DNA of 64,000 bases from Pseudomonas schmalbachii (GTDB taxonomy: Bacteria > Pseudomonadota > Gammaproteobacteria > Pseudomonadales > Pseudomonadaceae), in NCBI RefSeq assembly GCF_017589465.1, contig NZ_JAELYA010000002.1, forward strand, positions 186,001-250,000. Direction: 5' to 3'. The notes under the pieces are model-generated. The model saw only the letters and a program-made list of their open reading frames with translations, did not search any database and was not told where the DNA came from. Position 1 is the stretch's first letter. Each line of letters starts with the position of its first letter. The position numbers were made by a program, and so were the translations under genes. This document shows positions 1 to 9,210 of this stretch, in pieces.

Positions 1-299
1 AAAAGGAGCTGCCAGAATACCGGGGGAAGTGGTGGAAAGAGCGGCAGCTCCGTGAAAGTCTTGCAAGGGTTCCGAGGCCGAAAAGTCTGACTGAAATTTC
101 CTAATCAAGATTGAGATAAGTCAGACAGATCAGAAACGGCGCTCCAGCATCGGAACGGCAATGACTAAGATTGACGCGAAGGGTAAGGCACTACGCTTTC
201 GCGTCGGAAATGCGGCCTCTCAATTCACCCGATAGAGCCCGGCTATCCGCTCGCTCAACGATCCCCGGCTAACTGCTCCGCTAGAGAGCAAGAGGGAAC
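1..299. other. non-coding stretch upstream of the cyclase gene
   Basis: No open frame here looks like a gene on either strand. A 9-bp inverted repeat (GGAGCTGCC at 5-13, GGCAGCTCC at 43-51) is the only structure seen; its 29-nt loop makes it a weak candidate. The last bases carry the Shine-Dalgarno (GAGGG) of the following gene. The 3' end of a neighbouring gene may lie beyond the window edge. Confidence 0.5.
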
Positions 300-2249
300 A
301 TGACTCTTCGCAAGCGCCTCTTCTGGCTCTTCCTGCCATTGCTGGCCATCGCCCTCGCAAGCGTCTGGCTGCTGTCCGAGCGGGTCCTGCTGAGCCGCTA
401 CGATGGCGTCGACAGCCAGCGCCTCTACGATCAGGTGCGCATCCTCTACAACCGCCTGATCTACGAGCGCAAGCGCAACCTCGACTTCATCCGCATCTAT
501 TCCTGGTGGGACGAGAGCCACGAATTCGTCCACAACCCGACCCAGAACTACATCAACGAAAACCTGGAAATCGACATGCTCAGGCATCTCGGTTTCGACT
601 TCGTCTTCTACCTCGACGCCAACGGCAAGGTGATCGCCGAAAAATGGAACCTGCCCGACCAGGACGAGCGGATTACCGCCGGCCCGACGCCGCCGGATGA
701 CGAGCGCCTGGAGCAGGCCATCGTGCGGAGCGCCATAAAGGTCGGCGCGCTGGACTTCCAGCAGGGCCTCAGCGGCTTCACCCAGTTGCTGATGGTCGGT
801 GGCTCGCCAGTCATGCTGTTCAGTCACCCGATCAGCGACAACACCGGCCAGATCAAGCCGGACGGCGCCCTGGTCGCCGGCATGCTGCTCAACAACAAGC
901 GCCTGGAGACCTACCAGTTGCAGGTCGGGGCAAAGATGCAGGTGCTGCCACCCACCCAACTGGACAGCTCCTGGCGCGCGCTTTCCATCCCGCGGCTGGA
1001 CGGCGGGGTGATGCTCAACGAAGGCAAGGTGCTCGACAACGCCCGGCGGCAGATCGACATGATGTTCCTCAACTCCCTGGGCGAACCGCAGTTCCGCTTC
1101 GAGATCACCCTGCCCCGCCAGGTCTACCAGCAGGGCCAGCAAGCCATCCGGCTGTTCCTCGGCGAAGCGCTGGCGATAATCCTGGCGGCACTGGCGGTGG
1201 GCTATCTCATCCTCGAATTCTGGATCATCCGTCCGCTGCAGCGCCTGAACCGGGAAGCCAGCGTCATCGGCAATGACCCCCGAATGGAGCGCCTGAGCGA
1301 AGGCGGCGCGAGCGAGCTGCGCCAACTGAGCGGCGAACTCAACCGCATGATCGAGCGCCTGGAACAGAGCGAGGCGCGCGACCAGGCGATTCTCGACACG
1401 ATCCGCGACGGTTATATCGAGATGGACCCCACGGGCAACTTGCTGATGGTCAACGCGGCCTTCTGCAAGATGGTCGGCTACAGCATCGAGGAACTGGCCG
1501 GCCGGCACATCGGCCTGCTGCTCGGCGAAGAGGACCTGGAGCGCGGCAGTCAGCTGCAGAAACGCGCGCTTGCCGGGGAGACCGACCTGAGCTTCGCCGC
1601 ACCGTTCACCCGCGCGGACGGAACCCAGGTGAACCTGGAAACCCTGATGTCGATCATCCCCGGCCAGCACGGCGAATTCGCCGGCGTCCGGGGAATCCTG
1701 CGCGATATCAGCGGGCAACTGGCCTACCAGAACCAGTTGCTCGGCCTGGCCTACCAGGACACCCTCACCGGCCTCGGCAACCGCAAGGCATTCGAGGAAC
1801 AGCTCCCGCAGACCCTGCAACAGATCGACGGGCAGCAGAGCGTCGCCCTGCTCTACTTCGACCTCGACAAGTTCAAGCTGGTCAACGACCAGTTCGGCCA
1901 CGCCGCTGGCGACGCGGTGCTGAGCAGCGTCGGCGTGCGCCTGCGCAACAACCTGCGCGACCACGACAAGGCCTTCCGTCTCGGCGGTGACGAATTCGCC
2001 GTGCTGCTGAAGAACGCCGATGCCGAGCTCGCCGGCAATGTCGCCGCGCGCCTGCTGAAAGCCCTCGACGAGCCGTACCACTACGGCGACACGCCGATCG
2101 ACGTGATCAGCGCCAGCATCGGCATCGCCCTGGCGCCCGAGGACGCGCAGAGCGCGGAAAACCTCACCGCCGCCGCGGACAAGGCGATGTACCGGGCCAA
2201 GCGCCAGCGCAACACCTGCTGCCGCTACTCGCCCACCGGCTCGATCTGA
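300..2249 (+). CDS. CHASE4-HAMP-PAS-GGDEF diguanylate cyclase
   Basis: Probable membrane-bound enzyme that makes cyclic di-GMP from two GTP. A first membrane segment (residues about 5-27) is followed by a CHASE4-type periplasmic sensor, a second membrane segment (about 283-305), a HAMP linker, a PAS domain from about 361 and a C-terminal GGDEF domain. The signature GGDEF is intact at 562-566, and an inhibitory-site RxxD (RDHD) lies five residues before it, so an active, product-inhibited cyclase is expected. There is no EAL domain. The start follows GAGGG at a suitable distance. It lies just upstream of cysZ in the same orientation, the arrangement known for the P. aeruginosa PA0847/PA0846 pair. 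The sensed signal cannot be read from sequence. Confidence 0.93.
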   Translation: MTLRKRLFWLFLPLLAIALASVWLLSERVLLSRYDGVDSQRLYDQVRILYNRLIYERKRNLDFIRIYSWWDESHEFVHNPTQNYINENLEIDMLRHLGFDFVFYLDANGKVIAEKWNLPDQDERITAGPTPPDDERLEQAIVRSAIKVGALDFQQGLSGFTQLLMVGGSPVMLFSHPISDNTGQIKPDGALVAGMLLNNKRLETYQLQVGAKMQVLPPTQLDSSWRALSIPRLDGGVMLNEGKVLDNARRQIDMMFLNSLGEPQFRFEITLPRQVYQQGQQAIRLFLGEALAIILAALAVGYLILEFWIIRPLQRLNREASVIGNDPRMERLSEGGASELRQLSGELNRMIERLEQSEARDQAILDTIRDGYIEMDPTGNLLMVNAAFCKMVGYSIEELAGRHIGLLLGEEDLERGSQLQKRALAGETDLSFAAPFTRADGTQVNLETLMSIIPGQHGEFAGVRGILRDISGQLAYQNQLLGLAYQDTLTGLGNRKAFEEQLPQTLQQIDGQQSVALLYFDLDKFKLVNDQFGHAAGDAVLSSVGVRLRNNLRDHDKAFRLGGDEFAVLLKNADAELAGNVAARLLKALDEPYHYGDTPIDVISASIGIALAPEDAQSAENLTAAADKAMYRAKRQRNTCCRYSPTGSI

Positions 2250-2341
2250 CGGGCACGACAACACAACCGGCAAAACAGAGCACTCGCTGCGCCTTCACGT
2301 GGTCTGCTAAGGTCGCTGGCTGGACACCGATGGAGATCCCC

Positions 2342-3082
2342 ATGTCTACCCTGCGCGGCCCGCAATATCTCAGCGAAGGCCTGAAACTGATGCTCAGCCC
2401 CAACCTGCGCCTGTTCGTGCTGCTGCCGCTGAGCGTGAACATCCTGCTGTTCATCGGCCTGATCGGTTTCGCAGTGAACGAGTTCAACCACTGGGTCGAC
2501 TGGCTGATGCCCAGCCTGCCGAGCTGGCTGGACTTCCTCGAATACATCCTCTGGCCGCTGTTCGTCGCGCTGGTGCTGCTGATCCTGTTCTTCACCTTCA
2601 CCCTGGTGGCCAACATCATCGCCGCGCCGTTCAACGGCTTCCTCGCGGAAAAGGTCGAAGTGGTGGTGCGCGGCCAGGACAACTTCCCGGCATTCAGCTG
2701 GGGCGAACTGATGGCCATGGTGCCGCGTACCGTCGGCCGCGAGCTGCGCAAGCTGGCCTACTTCCTGCCACGCATGATCGGCCTGTTCATCCTCTCCCTG
2801 ATCCCCGGCCTGAACCTGATCGCCGCGCCGCTCTGGCTGCTGTTCGGCATCTGGATGATGGCCGTGCAGTACATCGACTATCCGGCGGACAACCACAAGC
2901 TCGGCTGGAACGAGATGCTCGCCTGGCTGCGCGAGAAGCGCTGGCAGAGCCTCGGCTTCGGCGGCGCTACCTACCTGGCGCTGCTAGTGCCGGGGCTGAA
3001 CCTGCTGGTGATGCCGGCGGCGGTGGCCGGCGCGACGCTGTTCTGGGTGCGCGAGGATGGCGACAAGTCGTTGGTGAGATGA
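2342..3082 (+). CDS. cysZ: CysZ sulfate transporter (EI24 family)
   Basis: Inner-membrane protein of the CysZ/EI24 family, which brings sulfate in for cysteine synthesis. The 246-residue product has about four long hydrophobic segments (for example [20 protein letters not shown] and [20 protein letters not shown]), and conserved CysZ features such as [13 protein letters not shown] and a PADNH-like segment. I chose the ATG at 2342 because GGAGA lies just before it; an in-frame ATG four codons earlier (2330) overlaps that ribosome site. A bidirectional terminator follows within 70 bases. Confidence 0.92.
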   Translation: MSTLRGPQYLSEGLKLMLSPNLRLFVLLPLSVNILLFIGLIGFAVNEFNHWVDWLMPSLPSWLDFLEYILWPLFVALVLLILFFTFTLVANIIAAPFNGFLAEKVEVVVRGQDNFPAFSWGELMAMVPRTVGRELRKLAYFLPRMIGLFILSLIPGLNLIAAPLWLLFGIWMMAVQYIDYPADNHKLGWNEMLAWLREKRWQSLGFGGATYLALLVPGLNLLVMPAAVAGATLFWVREDGDKSLVR

Positions 3083-3120
3083 TCCGTTGAAAGAGCGTCG
3101 CCCGCAGGAAAGCTGAAACG

Positions 3121-3149
3121 AAAAGCCCCGGTCACTGGCCGGGGCTTTT
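3121..3149. terminator. bidirectional intrinsic terminator
   Basis: AAAAGCCCCGG, a short loop and CCGGGGCTTTT form a GC-rich stem flanked by A and T runs, so it can work on both strands. It separates cysZ (plus) from the convergent autotransporter gene (minus). Confidence 0.9.
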
Positions 3150-3164
3150 CATTACGCGCGCTGG

Positions 3165-6002
3165 CTACCAGAGGAAGCGCACACCGAGGTTCACCGCCAG
3201 GGGTTCCTCGACGTCGTTGCCCTTGGCATGTTCGACGTCCAGCGAAACCTTGGTCCTCTCGCTCACCTGCAGCACGCCGCCCAGACCGACCTCCATGCGC
3301 GAACCGGCGATGTTGTTGTCCAGCTTGTAGCCATTGACCGTCACCGAACTGTCGCCGTCGAACTCGTGCACATAGGAGGTCCTGGCATAGGGCTGGGCAG
3401 CCATGCCGTTGCCGATCTGCATGGATTTGCCGAACAGCGCCCCGACCCGGCCCTGCAGCGAGTCGGCATCGCCAGCCTTGACCTCCAGCCCATTGCTCGC
3501 GGTGTAGCTGGCGCCTTCGGTGTGAATCCAGGTCAGCATGGCCTGCGGTTCGACGAACCAGCCGTCATTCAGACTGATGTGCTTGCCGACCTCGACGTCG
3601 ATGCCATAGCCGTCGGTGTCGTAGCTGCCCTTGACCTGTTCGCCGGTGTTGCTGCGGGTTTTCACCTCGTTGTCCAGGCGGTTGTACTTGGCCACGCCGT
3701 CGACGTAGTAGCCGTTGTCACCGAGCCAGGTGGCATAGGCGCCGACCAGCTGGCTGTCGATCTTGCCGCTGGCGCCTTCGCCGAAGTCCTGGTCGGAAGT
3801 GGCGGTGCCGATCATGCCGCCGACATAGAGCTTGCTGCCGTCCAGCAGGATGGCCCTGTCGGCGCCGATCTCCAGGCCCTGGACGTCCTGGTCGAAACCA
3901 CGGCTGCTGCCGTTGTCGACCTCATAGCGCTTGCCGATGCCGCGTGCCCAGACGCCGCCTTCATCCTTGCCCATGCGCAGTTCGCCGAGACGTTTGACCA
4001 GGGCGTTCATCTCGGCATTCCACAGGGTCGCGGTGGCGGCCTGGTTGCCCAGCGCGGCGTTGGCGCCGGCGGAAAGGGTTTCCGGACGCGGATCGAGGCG
4101 TGCCGGCCTGACCTGCGGCAACGGATCGGCCGGGCTCGCCGGGTCGACAGACACGACTGGAGCCACCGGATCGGCCGGAGGCACCGGCTCGTCCGGCACC
4201 AGCGCGGTATTGCGCAGGAGCCAGTCGTCGCCGTCCTGTTCCAGGGTGTAGCGGAAGGCGCCGGCGTCGACATAGGAACGTCCGGCAAGAGTGAAACTGC
4301 CATCGCCACCGTTGCCGTCGACCATCAGCAGTTGGCCGTCCGGCGCGGCAGGGTTCTTGCCGGAGTCGGCGACGAACATGCGGTGATTGCCCTCGATGCT
4401 GCCAAGCACCTTGAGCAGGTCGCCCTGCTCGCTGGCGAGGTCGGTGTTCATGGCGAAGTCGCCGCTGCCGGTCAGGTCGCCTTCGACGGTCAGGGTCTTG
4501 AACGGGCCGCCCGCCTGGAACTGCACCGTGCTGCCGCTGTTCATCCGCAGGTCGGTGAGATTCGAGTCATCGGTGACGGTCCAGGTGCTGTCCTGCAGGC
4601 CCAAGTCGAGACGGGCATCCGGATGAGGCCATCCCCACTCATCCGTATAGCCGGCCTGGGTATGAATGCTGCCCTTGATGTCGCTGCCCTGGGTGTTCAG
4701 GCGCAGCGTGCCGCCTTCGGTAGCTTCGGCGATGCGACCGTTGTCGCCGACATCCAGGGTACTGTCGATCAGCGTCACATCCAGTCCGGCCATCTGGTGC
4801 GCCTTGAACCCCAATCTGCTGCCGGTTGACTGCAGGGCCGAATCGCTGAAGTTCACGCTGTAACTGCTGTTGTTCTCGTTGGCGTAGAAAACATTGTCGG
4901 CATAGACCACCGCACCGCCGGCCTGAACGGTAGTCCTCTCCAACTGGATGTCGCCGAGCGACACACTTTCGTTGTCGAGGTGGATTCCGTTGCCGGTCTG
5001 GCTGCTCAATTGGCTATCGACAACATGAGCCTGCGGGCGGAAGTTGGAGGTCCAGCCCATGCCCAGGGCACTGCCTTCGGCCGCCGAGATCGCACTGTCG
5101 CGGACAGTCAGTTGCTCGGCGCCGTTGAATATACCGTAGGCGCCATTGAGCTCGACCTTATCGAACAATGCCTGGCTTCCCCTTACGGACAGCCCGTCGC
5201 TACGGATATCGAAGCGGCTGGACCTGATCTGCGTGTCGCCGTCCAGCGACATGCCTCCATCCGAAACGAAAGTGCTGTCGCTGATGCGGGTCGTACCACT
5301 CATGGAACCAAGCGCACCTTCGGTATCGACAACCACGTGGTCGAGCGTCAGCTCCGAGTCGGAGCCGAACGAGGAGAAAATCCTCGAGATATTGGCGGTG
5401 ATGGTCGAGTTGGTCAGCGTCAGGCTGCCGCTGGTGGGAGGGTGGTTTCCGCCACTGTTCGTATAGCCATTGGTACCCAGTTCGATACCATCCGGATCCC
5501 AGTAGGACATCTGACCCTTGTCGTTGATGAACGGGGGATCCCGGGTGAGATTGAAGGTCGCGTTGTCGAGAGTGAGCGAACTGCCCTGCCCCACCACCAC
5601 GGCCTCGTTGTTGTGGGCCGTCAATGTGACGTCGCTGCCCGTAGCCTCAGCGCCATTGCCCAGGTAGATCGCCACCGTGGTGGGGAACGTTCCCACCTTC
5701 AATGGGCCACCGGTGAAATGACCACCGCTCAGATCGTGCACACCGCCATCGGGTCTATGGAACTGGCCCGACAGCCCGCTGGCCAGCAGGCGCGCTGGTT
5801 TATCAGGCTGAGGGCCGATGTCCAACCCGGCGGACGACGGGACCTTCTGGTCCTCCAGATCGATGCCGACCACGCTGTCCTCGGCTTCCGCTTCGGCGAC
5901 GCGCAGGCTGAACAACCCGGCCAGCGCGACACTGACAGCCTGGGCAAGCCGGTTGCGCCGGATTCTGTCCAGCAGGGTAAAGGGCGGGATCTTTCGGCTC
6001 AT
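3165..6002 (-). CDS. pertactin-like autotransporter (type Va secretion)
   Basis: Outer-membrane autotransporter of about 945 residues. A long signal region (MSRKIPPFTLLDRIRRNRL then a hydrophobic stretch ending near VAEAEAE) is followed by a repetitive passenger rich in short beta motifs (LTLDNATF, LTLTNSTI, LTLDHVVVD), the pattern of a right-handed beta-helix. A pertactin-type C-terminal passenger portion comes next, then a proline-rich linker (VPPADPVAPVVSVDP) and a C-terminal barrel of about 270 residues with GVWARGIG near its start and a final aromatic residue (VRFLW). No protease or lipase motif was recognised, so an adhesin-like role is an inference. The ATG at 6002 lacks a clear ribosome site; a TTG 32 codons upstream (6098) is possible. 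The gene lies between cysZ and degV, where P. aeruginosa has phospholipase/ceramidase genes. Confidence 0.88.
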   Translation of the reverse strand: MSRKIPPFTLLDRIRRNRLAQAVSVALAGLFSLRVAEAEAEDSVVGIDLEDQKVPSSAGLDIGPQPDKPARLLASGLSGQFHRPDGGVHDLSGGHFTGGPLKVGTFPTTVAIYLGNGAEATGSDVTLTAHNNEAVVVGQGSSLTLDNATFNLTRDPPFINDKGQMSYWDPDGIELGTNGYTNSGGNHPPTSGSLTLTNSTITANISRIFSSFGSDSELTLDHVVVDTEGALGSMSGTTRISDSTFVSDGGMSLDGDTQIRSSRFDIRSDGLSVRGSQALFDKVELNGAYGIFNGAEQLTVRDSAISAAEGSALGMGWTSNFRPQAHVVDSQLSSQTGNGIHLDNESVSLGDIQLERTTVQAGGAVVYADNVFYANENNSSYSVNFSDSALQSTGSRLGFKAHQMAGLDVTLIDSTLDVGDNGRIAEATEGGTLRLNTQGSDIKGSIHTQAGYTDEWGWPHPDARLDLGLQDSTWTVTDDSNLTDLRMNSGSTVQFQAGGPFKTLTVEGDLTGSGDFAMNTDLASEQGDLLKVLGSIEGNHRMFVADSGKNPAAPDGQLLMVDGNGGDGSFTLAGRSYVDAGAFRYTLEQDGDDWLLRNTALVPDEPVPPADPVAPVVSVDPASPADPLPQVRPARLDPRPETLSAGANAALGNQAATATLWNAEMNALVKRLGELRMGKDEGGVWARGIGKRYEVDNGSSRGFDQDVQGLEIGADRAILLDGSKLYVGGMIGTATSDQDFGEGASGKIDSQLVGAYATWLGDNGYYVDGVAKYNRLDNEVKTRSNTGEQVKGSYDTDGYGIDVEVGKHISLNDGWFVEPQAMLTWIHTEGASYTASNGLEVKAGDADSLQGRVGALFGKSMQIGNGMAAQPYARTSYVHEFDGDSSVTVNGYKLDNNIAGSRMEVGLGGVLQVSERTKVSLDVEHAKGNDVEEPLAVNLGVRFLW

Positions 6003-6123
6003 GGCTGTTATCCAGGGAGAAGGGACCTGGATAACAGCTTTCCATTCGTCTACCGGGACTGGCTGTAATGGAATCCTGTATTTGGCGTAGTGGCCCAACT
6101 ACAAACCGGGCAGCGCCGGAACG

Positions 6124-7083
6124 TCAGTTGAACGGTACCGGCGGCGCCGCGAAGCCGATGCTCATGGCGCCGGCGCCAAGGTTGATCCCGCCGGTCGGGC
6201 TGAGCATGGCCAGGTGCATCTGCACGCCGTGGGCGCGGCAGCTTTCCTCCAGTGCGGCGAAGCCCGGCAGATCGCGCAGCGCGGACGGGTCGCCGGCATA
6301 GCTGAGGCACAACTGCGGGGCCAGCAGGTCGCCGGCTTCGATGCGGGCCATGGCGAAGGTCAGCAGGCGTTCGGCGGATTTCTCGTAGCTCGGCGACACC
6401 GAGACCGGCTTGTCCTCGCCCTGCACCAGGCTGAGCACCGGCTTCATGTCGAGCATCGAGCCGATGCCGAGGAACGCGCCACGCAGGCGGTCGCCCAGCT
6501 TGTTGCGCTCGCCCTTCTGGAAACCGCGACGGCGCACATGACCGAGATCGTCGGCGATCACGAAGGTGCTCATTTGGTGGCTGAGTTCTTCCAGACGGGT
6601 GCGCACGGCATTCGGATGGCAGCCTTCGGCGATCAGCCGCGCACCTTCGGCCGCCAGCGCGCCGAGGCCGCCGAACACGGTGCGGCTGTCGATCACGCGC
6701 AGGGTGAACGGGCCGCTGATGCCGGCGGAATTGCGGCGCTCGTGGTAGTTCTGCAACAGGCTGAAGGATGCCTGGGTGGCGTTCTCGAAGATCGGACTGC
6801 GCTGGCGGGTCACCGTCAGGCAGATCACGTAGTCGAAATCGGTGACCAGCTCCTCCAGGAACCAGCGCTGGGTTTCCGCGGCCGACAGCGGCTCGCTGGC
6901 GTCCTCGGGAGCGACCTTGGGCAGGTCGTCGGCGTAGAAGCGCGTAGTGGTTTCGACATCCCGCGCATCAATGATGCGGCGCTCGCCGAGGCGGATGCCG
7001 ATGGGCAGCACACGGATGTCGTGGGCGGCTAGAAATTCGGGGGGCAGGTCGCAGGTCGCATCGACCACCAGGCCAACTCGCAT
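6124..7083 (-). CDS. DegV family fatty-acid-binding protein
   Basis: Cytoplasmic protein of 319 residues in the DegV (EDD fold) family, whose members bind a fatty acid and, in Firmicutes, serve fatty-acid kinase; the role in Pseudomonas is not established. Family features are the N-terminal VGLVVDATCDLPPEF, the DSRTVFGGLGALA segment and the C-terminal HLAMLSPTGGINLGAGAMSIGF. AGAGGAG precedes the ATG at the right distance. It matches the position of the P. aeruginosa degV-like gene next to an OYE reductase. Confidence 0.88.
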   Translation of the reverse strand: MRVGLVVDATCDLPPEFLAAHDIRVLPIGIRLGERRIIDARDVETTTRFYADDLPKVAPEDASEPLSAAETQRWFLEELVTDFDYVICLTVTRQRSPIFENATQASFSLLQNYHERRNSAGISGPFTLRVIDSRTVFGGLGALAAEGARLIAEGCHPNAVRTRLEELSHQMSTFVIADDLGHVRRRGFQKGERNKLGDRLRGAFLGIGSMLDMKPVLSLVQGEDKPVSVSPSYEKSAERLLTFAMARIEAGDLLAPQLCLSYAGDPSALRDLPGFAALEESCRAHGVQMHLAMLSPTGGINLGAGAMSIGFAAPPVPFN

Positions 7084-7246
7084 GGCGTACTCCTCTGGCC
7101 TTTTAGCGGCCTATTGTTGTGTGATCGCGGCGATACAATGCACGTTTGCCACACGGAAGTCAGCAACACGGAATACGGGATTGGGAAAAATTTTGTAATT
7201 TCGCAGGAAATTTCCCAATTCCCGGCTATGGGCGGGAAGCAGAAAC

Positions 7247-7279
7247 GAAGAACCCGCCCGACAGGCAGGCGGGTTCTTC
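7247..7279 (-). terminator. intrinsic terminator of the OYE gene
   Basis: Twelve-base arms GAAGAACCCGCC and GGCGGGTTCTTC are separated by 9 nt, 11 bases after the stop codon of the OYE gene on the minus strand. The minus-strand flank is only moderately T-rich (GTTTCT). Confidence 0.8.
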
Positions 7280-7289
7280 GCAGTCACGA

Positions 7290-8402
7290 TCAGGCCAGCG
7301 AAGCCAGCGCGGCGCGGCTGAACGGCTTGATGTCCTGCAGGCGGCCATCGCGCACTTTCACTGCCCAGTCGGCATCCACCAGCAGGGCGCGGCCGACGGC
7401 GACCAGGTCGAACTCCTGGTTGTTCAGACGCTCCAGCAGGCCGTCGATGGCCGATGGCTGCGCCACCTCATCGGTCTTGGCGAAGAAGGCCTGGAACTCG
7501 CTGCCGTCCAGGCCGACGTTGCCGACGGTGATGGTCGGCTTGCCGGTCAGTTTGCGGGTCCAGCCGGCCAGGTTCAGCTCGGAACCTTCGAACTCCGGAA
7601 TCCAGAAGCGGCGGGTCGAGCAGTGGAAGATATCCACGCCGGCATCGGACAGCGGCTTGAGGAACTCGCCGAGCTCTTCCGGGGTTTGCACCAGGCGCGC
7701 GGTGTAGTCCTGCTGCTTCCACTGCGAGTAGCGGAAGATGATCGGGAAGTCCGGGCCGACCGCTTCGCGCACGGCGCGGATCAGTTCGATGGCGAAGCGC
7801 GAGCGGTTGGCCAGGCTGCCGCCGTATTCGTCGGTGCGGCGGTTGCTGCCTTCCCAGAAGAACTGGTCGATCAGGTAGCCGTGGGCGCCGTGGATCTCCA
7901 CGCCGTCCATGCCGATGGCCTTGGCGTCGCGGGCGGCCTGGGCGAAGGCGGCGATGACTTCCCGGATGTCGTCATGGGTCATGCCGTGGACGATCTGCTT
8001 GCCATCCTTGAGCCGCTCGGAGGGGCCGTAGCCGGGAATTTCCGGGTTCGGCTCGGTGCCCAGGCGGCGTACCGCGCCGACGTGCCAGAGCTGCGGGACG
8101 ATCTTGCCGCCTGCGGCGTGTACCGCGTCGACCACCTGCTTCCAGCCGGCCAGGGCCTCTTCGCCAAAGAAGTTCGGCACGTCCGGATAACCGTTGGCCG
8201 CCTTGTGGCCGACCAGGGTGCCCTCGGTGATGATCAGGCCGACCCCGGCCGCCGCGCGGCGACGGTAGTACTCGACCATCTGCGCGTGCGGCACGCTGCC
8301 CGGGCAGAGGTTGCGGGTCATCGGCGCCATCACCACGCGGGTCGGCAGTTCCAGGGTTCCGAGACGGAAAGGCTCGAACAGGGCCTCAACGGGTGCACTC
8401 AT
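7290..8402 (-). CDS. Old Yellow Enzyme-family NADH:flavin oxidoreductase (NemA-like)
   Basis: FMN-dependent TIM-barrel reductase of about 370 residues that would reduce activated C=C bonds such as quinones, maleimides or nitro compounds. It shows the N-terminal FEPFRLGTLELPTRVVMAPM, the substrate-anion pair in EIHGAHGYLIDQFF, the TDEYGGSLANRSRF stretch and the FMN phosphate region VAVGRALLVD. The ATG at 8402 follows GGAG by 7 nt; a TTG two codons upstream is less likely. It lies directly downstream of a NemR-like repressor and has its own copy of that repressor's probable operator at 8416-8431, so induction by electrophiles is expected. Confidence 0.92.
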   Translation of the reverse strand: MSAPVEALFEPFRLGTLELPTRVVMAPMTRNLCPGSVPHAQMVEYYRRRAAAGVGLIITEGTLVGHKAANGYPDVPNFFGEEALAGWKQVVDAVHAAGGKIVPQLWHVGAVRRLGTEPNPEIPGYGPSERLKDGKQIVHGMTHDDIREVIAAFAQAARDAKAIGMDGVEIHGAHGYLIDQFFWEGSNRRTDEYGGSLANRSRFAIELIRAVREAVGPDFPIIFRYSQWKQQDYTARLVQTPEELGEFLKPLSDAGVDIFHCSTRRFWIPEFEGSELNLAGWTRKLTGKPTITVGNVGLDGSEFQAFFAKTDEVAQPSAIDGLLERLNNQEFDLVAVGRALLVDADWAVKVRDGRLQDIKPFSRAALASLA

Positions 8403-8415
8403 TAGCAATCTCCAA

Positions 8416-8431
8416 ATATGACCGGTCGTCT
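8416..8431. promoter_or_regulatory. NemR-like operator, copy 1 (before the OYE gene)
   Basis: ATATGACCGGTCGTCT, with the palindromic core GACCGGTC, is repeated exactly at 9041-9056 before the tetR-type gene. It starts 14 bases upstream of the OYE start codon and lies after the repressor stop codon, so the OYE gene probably has its own regulated promoter. Confidence 0.7.
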
Positions 8432-8439
8432 TGTCTGTG

Positions 8440-9030
8440 TTACGCCTGCAGCAGTCGCTCGAGGCGGTTGATGAAAGCTTCCATGGGTTTCAGCGAGGCG
8501 CCGCTCTTCAGCCGCGCCAGTACGCCCTGCCAGGCGTTGCCGACGAATTCGGCGAGATTCGCGCAGTCCTCCGCGGCGGACAGCTCGCCGGCGGCCTGCG
8601 CCTGTTCCAGGCAGCGCCGGAGGATCGCCACCGACTCGCTGTAGATTTCCTCCACCTTGGCGGCGATGGACGGCGACAGCTCCGACATCTCGAAGCTGAG
8701 GCTGCCGATGAAGCAGTGGTATTCGAGCCTTTCCTGGCGCGCGAAATGCGCCAGCAGGCCGTGGTAGTAACCAATGATCCGCGCCCGCGGCCCCAGCGCC
8801 GGATTGGCCAGCGCCTCGGCGTAGTGCTGCAGGCGCGGCATATACAGATGCTCCAGCGCCTGCAGGGCGAAATCTTCCTTGCTGGCGAAGTAGTGATAGA
8901 AGGAGCCCTTGGGCACCCCGGCGGCCTGGACGATCTCCTGCACACCGGTGCCGTGGTAGCCGCGCAGGGTCATCACCCGGGAGCCGTTGGCCAGGATCAG
9001 GTCGCGCTTGTCGAGTCGAATGCTGTTCAT
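8440..9030 (-). CDS. TetR-family repressor, NemR-like electrophile sensor
   Basis: DNA-binding repressor of 196 residues. The N-terminal helix-turn-helix is typical (GYHGTGVQEIVQAAGVPKGS followed by FYHYFASKEDF). Cys106 (in YHCFIGSL) falls at the same number as the redox-sensing Cys106 of E. coli NemR, which reacts with quinones, maleimides and hypochlorite. In E. coli the nemR gene also precedes an OYE reductase gene. The two identical operators, one before each gene, support autoregulation and control of the reductase. The name nemR is used by similarity only. Confidence 0.88.
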   Translation of the reverse strand: MNSIRLDKRDLILANGSRVMTLRGYHGTGVQEIVQAAGVPKGSFYHYFASKEDFALQALEHLYMPRLQHYAEALANPALGPRARIIGYYHGLLAHFARQERLEYHCFIGSLSFEMSELSPSIAAKVEEIYSESVAILRRCLEQAQAAGELSAAEDCANLAEFVGNAWQGVLARLKSGASLKPMEAFINRLERLLQA

Positions 9031-9040
9031 GGCCTGCAGA

Positions 9041-9056
9041 ATATGACCGGTCGTCT
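9041..9056. promoter_or_regulatory. NemR-like operator, copy 2 (before the repressor gene)
   Basis: Exact second copy of ATATGACCGGTCGTCT, starting 11 bases upstream of the repressor start codon. Its position fits repression of the gene's own promoter. Confidence 0.7.
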
Positions 9057-9111
9057 CGCCCGAACAGCATCATTGATCAGGGTGATCGAGGGCCATATCC
9101 GTTGGCGCTTC

Positions 9112-9141
9112 GTAGGTTGGGCTGAGCCCGCGAAGCCCAAC
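9112..9141. repeat. palindromic repeat, family B, single unit
   Basis: GTAGGTTGGGCTGAG followed by CGAAGCCCAAC forms a hairpin (GTTGGGCT/AGCCCAAC). The same unit occurs as head-to-head pairs at 29953-30034 and 55149-55221. A family A pair follows at once. Confidence 0.8.
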
Positions 9142-9150
9142 ACCCAGAGG

Positions 9151-9204
9151 GTAGGGCGGGTGCAACCCGCCACACCGAGCAATGGCGGGTTGCACCCGCC
9201 CTAC
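9151..9204. repeat. palindromic repeat pair, family A
   Basis: Two perfectly complementary 22-base arms (9151-9172 and 9183-9204) start with GTAGGGCGGGTGCAACCCGC. Similar pairs lie at 16004-16059 and 35319-35376. This is the design of a REP doublet in Pseudomonas. Confidence 0.85.
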
Positions 9205-9210
9205 ATAGGG

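Noticed and set aside
255-2273. A 672-codon minus-strand frame opposite the cyclase gene
   Set aside because: Antisense shadow of the CHASE4-GGDEF gene, with typical biased composition and no recognisable domain.
3228-4829. Plus-strand frame of 533 codons opposite the autotransporter
   Set aside because: Shadow of the autotransporter barrel and passenger; composition is that of antisense frames.
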